64,000 bases of DNA. Source: an uncultured Euryhalocaulis sp. Lineage in GTDB: Bacteria > Pseudomonadota > Alphaproteobacteria > Caulobacterales > Maricaulaceae. The notes beneath the pieces are model-generated. The model had not been told where the DNA came from. It saw nothing but the letters and a program-made list of their open reading frames with translations, and did no database searches. Position 1 is the stretch's first letter, and each line of letters begins with the position of its first letter. The stretch is from contig CAJXKJ010000002.1 in NCBI GenBank assembly GCA_913055605.1, forward strand, positions 1-64,000, in the 5' to 3' direction. The position numbers were made by a program, and so were the translations under genes. This document shows positions 9,368-18,336 of this stretch, piece after piece.

Positions 9368-10375
9368 GAATTCCTTGACCAGCGAGATGTCCAGGCGGCT
9401 GTCGGTCCGGCCGAAGCCCGGCTGCGGATCGAATTCGTAGCGATAGCGGTATTTCGCCTGCGCGCCCCAGCCGCCGCCAACCTCGGTGATGGCGGAGAAG
9501 ATCTGTTCGGCGCGGGAGGCGTCGGCGATCGTCATCGTGGTCTCCGAGCCCAGCGTGAGGCGCTCATTGACGTCCCATTCGGCGTCGGAGCTCAGCTCCG
9601 CCGCCAGGCCTGTCTCGGAGCCGCCGGTCGCCGGCTGCTGATAGCGCACGCCCGGCGCGGCGCGCAGCGTCCAGCTGAGGTTCGGCCGGTCGAACAGCCG
9701 GTAACCGACGCCGGCCCCGGCAAAGGCCGTGTAGTCATAGGAGCTGATGGCGTCGCGTTCGAAATCGCCCTGAACGAAGGCGGTCCAGCGTTCGCCCAGT
9801 TCGCGCTCGCCCAGCGCCTCGGCGTTCAGCCGGTCGCGGGACACCGCGCCATTGGCTTCCGAATAGGCGTAATCGAGCGAGGCCTCCAGGCCCCAGACGC
9901 GCAGATCGCGTTCGACCTGCAGGCCCAGCGTATAGTCCTGCTGGTCCGAATTGCCCTCGTCCCAGCGCAGCCCGGCGCTGACGCGGCCGGTCCAGAGCGG
10001 GTCCTCCTTCGGCGGGCTGATCAGCGCGTGCGTGACGCGGCCGAGCACGCCGCGCTCTTCCGCAATGTCCGCTGCCTCCGGCTCCGCTTCCGCGACCGCT
10101 TCGGGCGCCGCCGCCGGCAGGCCCAGAATGTCCCGCGCGCGCGCCGCCGCCTCGGGATCGGCGTCGTCCAGCGCCGCGGCCACGGCCTCCGCCCCGCCTT
10201 CGGCGTTCCGCGCCACCAGCCGCACCGTCGCATCGAAATGCGCGCCGTCCTCGAACGCCGCGGCGTCCTCCAGCAGGGCGCGGTAATCGTCGGACAGGGT
10301 CTGGGCGGCGGCCGCCACGGGCGTGAACAGCGGCGCGAACAGGACGAGCAGGCACATGACGGACAGGCGGAACAT
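9365..10375 (-). CDS. DUF481 outer-membrane beta-barrel protein
   Basis: A 336-residue protein with a Sec signal peptide (cleavage near VAAAAQ), a helical region of about 100 residues, and a C-terminal DUF481-type barrel that starts near GRVSAGLRWDEGNSD. Alternating aromatic strands run to a final KEF, a typical terminal phenylalanine for BAM-inserted barrels. DUF481 proteins resemble salt-induced outer-membrane protein YdiY; the function is unknown. The gene is divergent from the CHAD gene, with 91 bases between them. Confidence 0.87.
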   Translation of the reverse strand: MFRLSVMCLLVLFAPLFTPVAAAAQTLSDDYRALLEDAAAFEDGAHFDATVRLVARNAEGGAEAVAAALDDADPEAAARARDILGLPAAAPEAVAEAEPEAADIAEERGVLGRVTHALISPPKEDPLWTGRVSAGLRWDEGNSDQQDYTLGLQVERDLRVWGLEASLDYAYSEANGAVSRDRLNAEALGERELGERWTAFVQGDFERDAISSYDYTAFAGAGVGYRLFDRPNLSWTLRAAPGVRYQQPATGGSETGLAAELSSDAEWDVNERLTLGSETTMTIADASRAEQIFSAITEVGGGWGAQAKYRYRYEFDPQPGFGRTDSRLDISLVKEF

Positions 10376-10466
10376 CTCTTATCCCGTGTTATTGAAGTGG
10401 GTTTCCGGGCCATAGCCCGCGATGCCGCGAGGGTCGAGACCCCGGCACAGGCGCCTGAGGGAGGCG

Positions 10467-11381
10467 ATGGGTTACAGGATCACCGCCGGCGAGAGCCCGC
10501 AGGACGCCGTCCGCCGCATCGTCTGCGAGCAGGCGGACAAGGCGCTGGCCGACCTCGCCGCCGGCGGCGATCCGGTGGAATCCGCCCATGCCGCGCGCAA
10601 GCGGTTCAAGAAAATCCGGGGCGCGCTGCGCCTGGTGCGCGGATCGATGCCCGGCAAGGATTTCGACCGGGAAAACGCGGCCTGGCGCGACGCCGGGCGC
10701 GCGGTGGCGGCTTTGCGCGAATCCGGGGCGATGGTCGAAACCGCGGCCGCCGTCCGGGACCGGCTGGAAGACCCGGCCGCGGCGGCCGCCCTCGCCCGGC
10801 TGTGCGCGCATCTGGAAAGCGGCGTACAGCGCTGGACCGAAGGGGCGGCGCAGGCCGCGCTGGACACGGCGGCGGAGATGACGCGGCAGACGCGCGGGCG
10901 CGCGGACGGCCTGACCCTGAAATCCGATGGCTTCGCCGCGGTCCGCAAGGGGCTGAAGCGCGTCTACAAGCGCGGCGGCTTCGCCGGCGCGCGCGCCTTC
11001 ACGACCGGCCAGCCGGAGGATTTCCACGACTGGCGCAAGCGCGTGAAATATCTGCGCCAGCATTTCCGCCTTCTGGAACGCATCGCGCCCGAGGCGCTGG
11101 CCGACGAAGAAAATCGCACCAAAGAACTGGCCGAGCTTCTGGGCGACGATCACGACGCGACCGTGCTGCGCACGCTGATCGTCGCGGACCCGCAGGCCGC
11201 CGGCGGCGGCGAGGGGGCGGAGGCGCTGATCCACGCTTTGAGCGCCCGCAGCGTCATGCTGCGCGCGAAAGCCCGCCCTTTATTCCAGCAGGTATACGCC
11301 GAACGGCCGCGGGATTTCGCGGACCGGATCGGCGGCTGGTGGGAGGCCTGGGTTGAGGGAAGCGGAGCGAAAGAGGGCTGA
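10467..11381 (+). CDS. CHAD-domain protein
   Basis: A 304-residue helical protein of the CHAD family (conserved histidine alpha-helical domain). The two characteristic helices are visible: HAARKRFKKIRGALRLVRG near 40-58 and FHDWRKRVKYLRQHF near 190. The basic surface they form binds polyphosphate in studied members, and CHAD proteins often accompany polyphosphate granules. The ATG at 10467 is preferred over an in-frame ATG at 10422 because GGGAGG lies just upstream. Here no CYTH domain is fused. Confidence 0.9.
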   Translation: MGYRITAGESPQDAVRRIVCEQADKALADLAAGGDPVESAHAARKRFKKIRGALRLVRGSMPGKDFDRENAAWRDAGRAVAALRESGAMVETAAAVRDRLEDPAAAAALARLCAHLESGVQRWTEGAAQAALDTAAEMTRQTRGRADGLTLKSDGFAAVRKGLKRVYKRGGFAGARAFTTGQPEDFHDWRKRVKYLRQHFRLLERIAPEALADEENRTKELAELLGDDHDATVLRTLIVADPQAAGGGEGAEALIHALSARSVMLRAKARPLFQQVYAERPRDFADRIGGWWEAWVEGSGAKEG

Positions 11382-11463
11382 CGGCGCCCCGCGATTGCCC
11401 GCTTCGCCAAAGCCGCCCAGATGCTAGGGTGCGCGCCCGCACCGCCAAGGACCTCCCGCACAC

Positions 11464-12645
11464 ATGTCCCGTTCGATCCTTCTGAAGGCCGCGCTGCTGC
11501 TGGCCGGCACGCTGACCGTCATGGCCAGCGCGGTGATGGCCCCGGCCCTGCCCTCGATCCAGGCGGCCTTCGCGGATACGCCGCACGCCACCTTCCTGAC
11601 CAAGATGATCCTGTCGGGCCCGGCGCTGGTCATCGTGCTGACCGCGCCGCTGGCGGGACAGCTGTGCGACCGCTGGGGCCGCCGCCCGGTCCTGTTGTGG
11701 GGGCTCGCCTTCTACGCCGTCGGCGGCACCTCCGGCGGCTATGTCGACAGCCTGGCGCTGATCCTGGTCGGCCGCGCCGCGCTCGGCGTCGGCGTGGCGG
11801 CGATCACCACCGCCTCCATCGCGCTGATCGCGGACTATTTCGAGGGCAAGGAGCGCGCCCGCCTGCTCGGCCTGCAACAGGCCTTCTCGCATGGCGGGGC
11901 GATCTTCCTTCAGGTCTTCTCCGGCGCGCTGGCCGACATCACCTGGCGCGCGCCGTTCTACACCTACGGCATCTCGCTGATCCTGCTGCTGCTCAGCCTG
12001 TTCGTGGTGGCCGAGCCGCCGCGCCACGCGCCGGTGGCGGGCGACGCCGCGCCGGCCCCGGACTCCCCGCGCCTGATGATCCTGATCATCCAGGCGACGG
12101 CGATGATGATCATGGGCTGTTTCTACATGATCCCGGTCCAGATCGCCTTCTTCCTGAACGAGATGGCCGGGGCCAGCGCGCTGATGGCCGGGCTGGCGAT
12201 CGCCTGGATGAGCTTCTGCGCCATGACGACCTCGCTCAATTACGGGCGGCTGCGCCATTTCGCCGGCCATATCTGGATGGTCGTGCTGATCGCCGCGGTG
12301 ATGAGCGCGGGCTTCATCGTGCTCGGCCTGTCGGGCACCTATGCGATGGCGGTCGTCGGGCTCAGCATTATCGGCGTCGGCTTCGGGCCGATGGTGGCCA
12401 ACCAGGCCGGGTGGATCACCGATATCGCGCCCGGCCATGTGCGCGGGCGCGCCGTGGGCGGCCTGACGCTGGCGGTGTTCCTCGGCCAGTTCATCTCGAC
12501 CCCGGCGATCCAGCCGGTGATCAGCGCCACGTCCTATGGGACGGCGTTCATCGTGTCGGGATGCGTGCTGGCCTGTGTCGGCCTCACCTATGTCGCCGCG
12601 CGGTCCTGGCTGCTGCGGCGGACAGAGACCGCCGCAGCGTCCTAG
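11464..12645 (+). CDS. MFS transporter
   Basis: A 393-residue inner-membrane protein with about twelve hydrophobic segments. The major-facilitator loop 2-3 motif is present as GQLCDRWGRRPVLLW near 61-75. Proton-coupled efflux of small molecules is likely from family membership, but the substrate is not apparent. It ends 19 bases before the convergent rpoH stop with no hairpin between them. Confidence 0.92.
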   Translation: MSRSILLKAALLLAGTLTVMASAVMAPALPSIQAAFADTPHATFLTKMILSGPALVIVLTAPLAGQLCDRWGRRPVLLWGLAFYAVGGTSGGYVDSLALILVGRAALGVGVAAITTASIALIADYFEGKERARLLGLQQAFSHGGAIFLQVFSGALADITWRAPFYTYGISLILLLLSLFVVAEPPRHAPVAGDAAPAPDSPRLMILIIQATAMMIMGCFYMIPVQIAFFLNEMAGASALMAGLAIAWMSFCAMTTSLNYGRLRHFAGHIWMVVLIAAVMSAGFIVLGLSGTYAMAVVGLSIIGVGFGPMVANQAGWITDIAPGHVRGRAVGGLTLAVFLGQFISTPAIQPVISATSYGTAFIVSGCVLACVGLTYVAARSWLLRRTETAAAS

Positions 12646-12664
12646 CTCTGACGGATCGGGCGGA

Positions 12665-13567
12665 TCAGGCTTCCGCCATCTCCGGCTCGATCAGGCCGCG
12701 GTTCAACGCGGCGTCGCGCATGGCGGCCTGCAGCTTTTCGAACGCCCGCACCTCGATCTGGCGGATGCGCTCGCGGCTGACATTGTAGACCTGCGCCAGG
12801 TCTTCCAGCGTCTTGGGCTCGTCGCTCAGGCGGCGTTCCTGGATGATGTGACGCTCGCGCTCGTTCAGCTCGCCCATCGCCTCCTGCAGCAGCTCCATGC
12901 GGACGGAGAATTCCTCCGACTCGCCCAGCTGCGTCTCCTGGTCGACGGCGTCCTTGTCTTCCAGCCAGTCCTGCCACTCGGCCTCGGACTCCGCGCGCAG
13001 CGGCGCGTTCAGCGACGCGTCGCCGCCGGTCATGCGGCGGTTCATCGACACGACCTCGTCCTCGGTCACGCCCAGCTTGGTGGCGATCTCCTCGACATGT
13101 TCGGGCGTCAGGTCGCCTTCCTCCAGCGCCTTCATCTCGCCCTTCAGGCGGCGCAGATTGAAGAACAGCTTCTTCTGCGCGGCGGTGGTGCCCATTTTCA
13201 CCAGCGACCAGGACCGCAGGATGTATTCCTGGATCGAGGCGCGGATCCACCACATGGCGTAGGTCGCCAGGCGGAACCCCTTGTCCGGGTCGAATTTCTT
13301 GACCGCCTGCATCAGGCCGACATTGCCCTCGGAGATCACTTCCCCGATCGGCAGGCCATAGCCGCGATAGCCCATCGCGATCTTCGCCACCAGGCGCAGA
13401 TGCGAGGTCACCAGCTTGTGCGCGGCCTGGGTGTCCTCGTGCTCGACCCAGCTTTTGGCGAGCATGAACTCCTCATCCTTTTCCAGCATCGGAAACTTGC
13501 GGATTTCCGTCAGGTAGCGGGAAAGCCCCTGTTCGGGGCTGAGCGCGATCGCGGGCAGGTTGGCCAT
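12665..13567 (-). CDS. rpoH: Heat-shock sigma factor RpoH (sigma-32)
   Basis: A 300-residue group 2/3 sigma factor. Region 2 holds SEGNVGLMQAVKKFDPDKGF and LATYAMWWIRASIQEYIL. The RpoH box QKKLFFNLRRLK near 132-143 separates it from housekeeping sigma. Region 4.2 has the helix-turn-helix ending VSRERIRQIEVRAFEKL. It directs transcription of chaperone and protease genes; groEL at the left edge is a usual target. GGAGG lies eight bases upstream of the ATG. The leader can form a hairpin at 13649-13680. Confidence 0.96.
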   Translation of the reverse strand: MANLPAIALSPEQGLSRYLTEIRKFPMLEKDEEFMLAKSWVEHEDTQAAHKLVTSHLRLVAKIAMGYRGYGLPIGEVISEGNVGLMQAVKKFDPDKGFRLATYAMWWIRASIQEYILRSWSLVKMGTTAAQKKLFFNLRRLKGEMKALEEGDLTPEHVEEIATKLGVTEDEVVSMNRRMTGGDASLNAPLRAESEAEWQDWLEDKDAVDQETQLGESEEFSVRMELLQEAMGELNERERHIIQERRLSDEPKTLEDLAQVYNVSRERIRQIEVRAFEKLQAAMRDAALNRGLIEPEMAEA

Positions 13568-13648
13568 CTGGCTGTCCTCCTTCTACGGAACGCGAACCGA
13601 CGCGGACGCCCGGCGGTTCCGGTCCCTGCGCAGAAGCGCACACGGGGC

Positions 13649-13680
13649 AAGGATGGCCGGGCGGGACTTCCCGCATCCTT
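13649..13680 (-). promoter_or_regulatory. Hairpin in the rpoH upstream region
   Basis: Arms AAGGAT (13649-13654) and ATCCTT (13675-13680) enclose a second inverted repeat GCGGGA/TCCCGC, with a six-base bulge on one side. It lies about 85-115 bases before the rpoH start and about 100 before the divergent peptidase gene. It could be a leader structure or a protein-binding site. Confidence 0.35.
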
Positions 13681-13783
13681 ACCGCAATCTGCAAAATTCG
13701 TTATGTCCCCTCTGGAACGAGAGATGGCGACTGCCCGTTCAGCGTTCAAGGCCGGGCAGACCGGACCGCGGGGAGTTTTTCGA

Positions 13784-14674
13784 ATGGTGCAGTGGCGCGG
13801 CCGCCGGCAGAGCGGAAATGTCGAGGATTTGCGGGGCCGGCGCTATCGCCAGGCCGCCGGAATCGCCCTCCTTCCCTTTATTCTCCGCATTTTCGGCTTT
13901 CGCGGCCTGATTGTGGTCGCTCTCGTGATAGGCGCAATCTGGTTCTTCGGCGGCGACCTGAATCCCGTCCTCAGCGCGCTGTTCGGCAATCAGGAGCGCG
14001 TCGCGGCCCAGGGCCAGGTGCCCCCGGGGCAGGAGGACGAGGCCGAATTCGCCGCCGTGATCCTGGCCGACACCGAGGATGTGTGGAGCGAGGTCTTCGC
14101 CGCCGAGGGCATCGATTATCCCGAACCGACCATGGTCCTGTATTCGGAAGGCGCGCCATCGGGCTGCGGCTTCGCGGACAGCGCGGTGGGGCCGTTTTAC
14201 TGCCCCTCCGACCAGCGCATCTATCTGGACCTGACCTTTTTCGACGAGCTGGAGAACCGGCTGGGCGCGGAGGGCGATTTCGCCCCCGCCTATGTCATCG
14301 CCCATGAGGTCGGCCACCATGTCCAGTTCGTGCTGGGCGCGCTGGAGCAGGCCCAGCGCCAGAAGGCGGGCCTGACCCAGTCCCAGCAGAACGCCGTGCA
14401 GGTGCGCATCGAACTGATGGCCGACTGTTTCGCCGGCGTCTGGGCCAAGCGCGCCGACCGCATGAGCGGCATTCTGGACCCCGGCGACATCCGCGAGGGC
14501 ATGGACGCCGCCGCGGCCGTGGGCGACGACACGCTGCAGCGCCGGGCGAACGGCCGCGTGGCGCCGGATTCCTTCACCCATGGCTCGTCCGCCCAGCGCA
14601 CCGAATGGTTCATGCGCGGGTACGAGACCGGCGGCATGCGGGACTGCGACACCTTCCAGCCGGCCGCCCCGTGA
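13784..14674 (+). CDS. Neutral zinc metallopeptidase, YpfJ/KPN_02809 family
   Basis: A 296-residue protein with one transmembrane helix near 33-53 (GLIVVALVIGAIWFFGG) and a large domain on its C-terminal side. The zincin motif HEVGH near 169-173 supplies two zinc ligands and the catalytic Glu. A later MADCFAGVWA segment matches the family's third-ligand region. The cellular substrate is unknown. GGGGAG precedes the ATG at 13784; a much longer upstream frame lies antisense to rpoH and is not coding. The stop overlaps the next gene's GTG. Confidence 0.9.
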   Translation: MVQWRGRRQSGNVEDLRGRRYRQAAGIALLPFILRIFGFRGLIVVALVIGAIWFFGGDLNPVLSALFGNQERVAAQGQVPPGQEDEAEFAAVILADTEDVWSEVFAAEGIDYPEPTMVLYSEGAPSGCGFADSAVGPFYCPSDQRIYLDLTFFDELENRLGAEGDFAPAYVIAHEVGHHVQFVLGALEQAQRQKAGLTQSQQNAVQVRIELMADCFAGVWAKRADRMSGILDPGDIREGMDAAAAVGDDTLQRRANGRVAPDSFTHGSSAQRTEWFMRGYETGGMRDCDTFQPAAP

Positions 14675-15075
14675 ACCGTCCCCTGAGACTCCTGGCCGCC
14701 GCCGCGCTGGCCCTGACGGCCGCCGCCGGCGGGGCCTGGCCGCAGGCCGGACCGGACGACGGGCCGGACCTGGTCCTGATCGGCTCGGGCGGGCCGGACT
14801 GGCTGGTCGCCTGCCGCGGCGAGACGATCGAGGGCGCGCCCCTGCGCGGGGAGGCCGGCGGGCCCAACCGCGCCGGGCGGGCGACCGTGCGGTTCAACCG
14901 CGTCGGCTATCTGTCCTGCCGGATCGAGGCGGGCGCCGTTCCCCTTATGCTGACGCTGGAAAAATACGGCGGGGAGGCGTTCTGCCCCCTCACCGGCCGG
15001 CGCGGCGGCGGCGCCTGTTCGGTGCGTTTCGCGGCGCGGCAGACGGCGGATTTCGAATTCGAGGCCGTGCCTTAG
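14671..15075 (+). CDS. Small exported protein of unknown function
   Basis: Encodes 134 residues starting at a GTG that overlaps the upstream peptidase stop by four bases (GTGA), so the two are translationally coupled. An N-terminal signal peptide (RPLRLLAAAALALTAAAGGA) should export it. The mature part contains three or more cysteines (VACRG, LSCRIE, EAFCP, GGACS) that could form disulfides. No family is recognised. Coupling suggests it works with, or is processed by, the zinc peptidase. Confidence 0.65.
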   Translation: MNRPLRLLAAAALALTAAAGGAWPQAGPDDGPDLVLIGSGGPDWLVACRGETIEGAPLRGEAGGPNRAGRATVRFNRVGYLSCRIEAGAVPLMLTLEKYGGEAFCPLTGRRGGGACSVRFAARQTADFEFEAVP

Positions 15076-15164
15076 GCCGGGTCCGGGGTCCGGTCGCGCT
15101 TCAATCGACCCGCGCTCCGTTTTAGGCTGGCGAATCGGCGCCCGAACGGGCGCGGGAGGCGGGA

Positions 15165-17624
15165 TTGGCCGTGGAGACTGACGTCCGGGAACTCGCCACG
15201 CTGATCGTGACCACGGGGGCGGTCACGTTTGCGATCGGCGTGGCCCTGTGGGCCTGGCGGCTGACGGCCGGGGCGCGCGCCGCCCGCGTGCGCTGGAACG
15301 ACCGGCTGGGCAATCTGGAAGCGCGTCTGGAGCGGTCCGACGCCCTGTTCGCCGCCTTTCCCGGCCTGGTCCTGATCTGGCAGGACGAGGATCACGCGCC
15401 AGAGGGCTGGGGCCTGCCGCGCCTGTACGGCTCGCCGACCGCGCTGGCCTCTCTCCTTCGCTTCGCCGACGCCTCCGAGGGACCGGCCGTGGCCGGCCGG
15501 CTACTGGACGGGCTGGCGGATTATGAGGCGCGCGACGCGGGCGGCGAGGAAACCACGCTGCGCCAGCGCCTGCGCACGCTGCGCGCCGAGGGCGAGCCCT
15601 TCTCCCTGACCATTCTCGGCCCCTCCGGCCGGTTTCTGGAGGCCGACGGCCGCGCCGGCGGCGACACCGCCGTGCTGTGGCTGACCGACGCCACGACCAA
15701 GGGGCTGGAGGAATCCGCCAGCCGCGGCCGCATGGAGGAACAGCGCCGCCTGCTGGGCGGCGATCCGCTGGCCTTCCTGGAGGCGCTGGACCGCAGCCCG
15801 CTGCCGGCCTGGCGCATGAGCTCCGGCGGCAAGCTGGTCTGGGCCAACCGCGCCTATCTGGAGGCGGTGGAGGCCGGCTCGCTGGAGGACGCGCTGCGCG
15901 AAAAGCGCCTGCTGCACGCCGACCTGCCTGATCTGGCGATCCGGGCGCTGGAAAGCGGCGAGCCGGTGGAGGAAAGCCGCCGCGCGGTGATCGGCGGCCA
16001 TCGCCGCATCCTGGGCCTGTGCCTGTACCCGGTGTCCGGCGGCGCCGGCGGGGTGGCGGTGGACATCACCGGCGAGGAAGAGGCGCGCGAGGCGCTGGAG
16101 CGCCATGTCCAGGCCCATGACGAGACGCTGGACCATATGGCGGAGGCCGTGGCGATCTTCGGCCCCAGCCGCCGCATGATCTTCCATAACAACGCCTTCG
16201 CCGCGCTGTTCGGGCTTGAGGAATCCTGGCTGAACGAGCGCCCGACCCACGCCGAGCTGCTGGACCGTTTGCGCGAGGCGCGCAAACTGCCCGAACAGTC
16301 CGATTACGGCGCCTGGAAAGCCGCCGAGATGAAGCTCTACGAAGAGATCCCGGAGGAGACGCCCGAGGAGCTGTGGCCCCTGCCCGACGGCCGCACGCTG
16401 CGGGTCGTTCGCCAGCGCCACCCGCTGGGCGGCCTGCTTCTGCTGTTCGACAACGTCACCCAGGAACTGGCCCTGCGCGCCCAGTACCGCACGCTGGTCA
16501 CGGTGCAGCGCGCCACGCTCGACAATCTGATGGAGGCGGTCGCGGTGTTCGGCAGCGACGGCCGGCTGCGCCTGCGAAACGCCGCCTTCGAGCGCATGTG
16601 GGGCATCGCCCACGACTCGCTGGACGACGACTCCACGTTCGAGGACGCCGTCACGCTGTGCCGGCCTCTGTTCCACAAGGAAGAGGTCTGGCGCGACATC
16701 AAGAACCGCGTCACCGACCCCTCGCCCGAGGCCCGCGTCGGCCAGATGGGGGAGATGGAGCGCACCGACAATTCGGTCCTGACCTGGATTTCCCAACCGC
16801 TGCCCGACGGCGCGACGGTGATCGCCTGGGCCGACGTCACCGCCGCCAAGCGGGAGGAGCGGATGCTGCGCCGGCATAACGAGGCGCTGCAGGAGGCCGA
16901 CCGGCAAAAGACCGAGTTCGTCAAACACGTCTCCTACCAGCTGCGCACGCCGCTCACGACGATCACCGGCTATGCCGACCTGCTGAACCAGCAGATGGCC
17001 GGCGACCTGAACCCGCGCCAGAAGGAGCATGTCCGCTCCATCCTGTCCTCGGCGGAACAGCTGGCGAAACTGGTCGGCGACATTCTGGACATCGCGGCGA
17101 TCGAGGCCGGCGCGCTGGAGCTGGATCTGGGCGACGTGCGCGTCGACGACCTGCTGGATCATGCGCTGGAGCTGGTCGGGCCGAAGGCGCAGGAAGGCCG
17201 GATCAAGCTGCACAAGGATCTGGCCCAGCCGGTCGGGGTGATCCGCGCCGACGAGACCCGCGTGAAACAGGTCCTCTACAACCTCCTGACCAACGCCATC
17301 CGCCACACGCCGGAGGGCGGCGACGTCACCCTGGGCGCGGCGCGGGAGGACGACATGGTGCATCTGTGGGTGGAGGACACCGGCTCCGGCCTGTCGCCCG
17401 AGGGCCAGGCCAAGGTGTTCGACCGGTTCGAATCCGGCGGCCATGGCGGGGCCGGCCTCGGCCTGTCGCTGGTCCGCGACTTCGTGGAGATGCACGGCGG
17501 CGACGTGGAGTTCGAGGCCGAAGAGGGCAAGGGCGCGCGCGTCACCTGCTGGCTGCCGGTCAACGCCGCCGGCGGCGCCGGCAGCCCGGAACTGAACCTC
17601 TCCGCCGGCGAAGCCGCCGAATAA
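15165..17624 (+). CDS. divL: DivL-type atypical sensor kinase (Tyr in the H-box)
   Basis: An 819-residue membrane protein with an N-terminal transmembrane helix near 12-32, PAS-like repeats through about residue 570, a DHp domain and an ATPase domain. The phospho-acceptor box reads VSYQLRTPLTT, with Tyr591 where histidine kinases have His. That is the hallmark of DivL, which in Caulobacter acts as a signal-transducing partner of CckA upstream of ChpT and CtrA. The ATPase domain retains an N-box (LLTNAIRHTPEGG), G1 (EDTGSGL) and G2 (GGAGLGLSLV). Start: TTG at 15165, with GGGAGG five bases upstream; GTG at 15171 is an alternative. Confidence 0.9.
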   Translation: MAVETDVRELATLIVTTGAVTFAIGVALWAWRLTAGARAARVRWNDRLGNLEARLERSDALFAAFPGLVLIWQDEDHAPEGWGLPRLYGSPTALASLLRFADASEGPAVAGRLLDGLADYEARDAGGEETTLRQRLRTLRAEGEPFSLTILGPSGRFLEADGRAGGDTAVLWLTDATTKGLEESASRGRMEEQRRLLGGDPLAFLEALDRSPLPAWRMSSGGKLVWANRAYLEAVEAGSLEDALREKRLLHADLPDLAIRALESGEPVEESRRAVIGGHRRILGLCLYPVSGGAGGVAVDITGEEEAREALERHVQAHDETLDHMAEAVAIFGPSRRMIFHNNAFAALFGLEESWLNERPTHAELLDRLREARKLPEQSDYGAWKAAEMKLYEEIPEETPEELWPLPDGRTLRVVRQRHPLGGLLLLFDNVTQELALRAQYRTLVTVQRATLDNLMEAVAVFGSDGRLRLRNAAFERMWGIAHDSLDDDSTFEDAVTLCRPLFHKEEVWRDIKNRVTDPSPEARVGQMGEMERTDNSVLTWISQPLPDGATVIAWADVTAAKREERMLRRHNEALQEADRQKTEFVKHVSYQLRTPLTTITGYADLLNQQMAGDLNPRQKEHVRSILSSAEQLAKLVGDILDIAAIEAGALELDLGDVRVDDLLDHALELVGPKAQEGRIKLHKDLAQPVGVIRADETRVKQVLYNLLTNAIRHTPEGGDVTLGAAREDDMVHLWVEDTGSGLSPEGQAKVFDRFESGGHGGAGLGLSLVRDFVEMHGGDVEFEAEEGKGARVTCWLPVNAAGGAGSPELNLSAGEAAE

Positions 17625-17633
17625 TTCTCCGCA

Positions 17634-17669
17634 AAAGAAAACGGGCGGCGTTTCCGCCGCCCGTTCTTG
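17634..17669. terminator. Bidirectional terminator after divL
   Basis: A perfect 10-bp stem (ACGGGCGGCG with CGCCGCCCGT), TTTC loop, flanked by an A-rich left side and TTCTTGTT on the right. It lies between the convergent divL and yceI genes and can serve both. Confidence 0.85.
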
Positions 17670-17690
17670 TTCCGAAAGTCGGTCCGCCGG

Positions 17691-18275
17691 TTATTGCGGC
17701 GGGTTCGGGCCCATTTCCGTGGCGATCATCAGCGTCACCTCCGCCGGCACCGCCGGGGCGAACATGCCGAGGCCCCATTCGGTGCGGTCCAGCGTCGTGG
17801 TCGCGGTGAAGCCGTACAACGCCGCGCCGCTCATCGGGTTTTCGCCCGCGCCGACCAGCGTGACGTCGAAGGTCACCGGGGCGGTGACGTCCTTAATCGT
17901 CAGGTCGCCGGTCATCGTCGCGGTGTCCTCGCCGGTCGATTCGATGGAGGTCGAGGTGAAGGTCGCGGTCGGATAGGTCTCCGCCTCGAAGAAGTCCGGC
18001 GACTTCAGATGCGTGTCGAACGGCGCCACGCCCGAGTGAATCCCCTCGACCGGCAGGGTGATCTCCACCGACGAGTTCGAGACGTCCTCGGCGTCGTACA
18101 TCACGGTCGAGTCGAACTGGGTGAACATGATCTGCAGCGGCAGGCCGGAGAAGTGCTTCCACTCCGCGCTGATCTGCGTGTGGCTGGGATCCATGTAGAG
18201 CTGTTCGGCTTCGGCCATGGCCGTGGCCGGAAGCGCGACCGCCGCGGCGGCGGCCAGAAGGGCGATACGGGTCAT
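17691..18275 (-). CDS. YceI-family periplasmic protein, copy 2
   Basis: A 194-residue protein with a Sec signal (cleavage near ATAMAEA) and a YceI lipocalin-like beta barrel. The family start (YMDPSHTQISAEWKHF) and the GDLTIKDVTAPVTFDV strand are clear. YceI proteins bind isoprenoid chains such as polyprenyl phosphate or ubiquinone-like lipids and are often induced by pH or osmotic stress. It is the downstream member of a tandem pair with 61 bases between the genes. Confidence 0.92.
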   Translation of the reverse strand: MTRIALLAAAAAVALPATAMAEAEQLYMDPSHTQISAEWKHFSGLPLQIMFTQFDSTVMYDAEDVSNSSVEITLPVEGIHSGVAPFDTHLKSPDFFEAETYPTATFTSTSIESTGEDTATMTGDLTIKDVTAPVTFDVTLVGAGENPMSGAALYGFTATTTLDRTEWGLGMFAPAVPAEVTLMIATEMGPNPPQ

Positions 18276-18336
18276 ATGTGTCTCCTGATTTCCCTGTTGC
18301 GGCGGGCGGCGCCCGCCTGCTCTGGTTCTGTTCGGT

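Noticed and set aside
12536-13783. 5' part of a 712-codon plus-strand frame reaching the zinc peptidase
   Set aside because: It is antisense to rpoH; the peptidase starts at 13784 with a good ribosome-binding site.
15501-17495. 664-codon minus-strand frame inside divL
   Set aside because: Shadow of divL; rich in Gln, His, Arg and Leu as expected for the reverse frame, with no domain.
18301-18317. GGCGGGC/GCCCGCC hairpin between the YceI genes
   Set aside because: Perfect seven-base stem but no T tract; not supported as a terminator, perhaps only a chance GC repeat.
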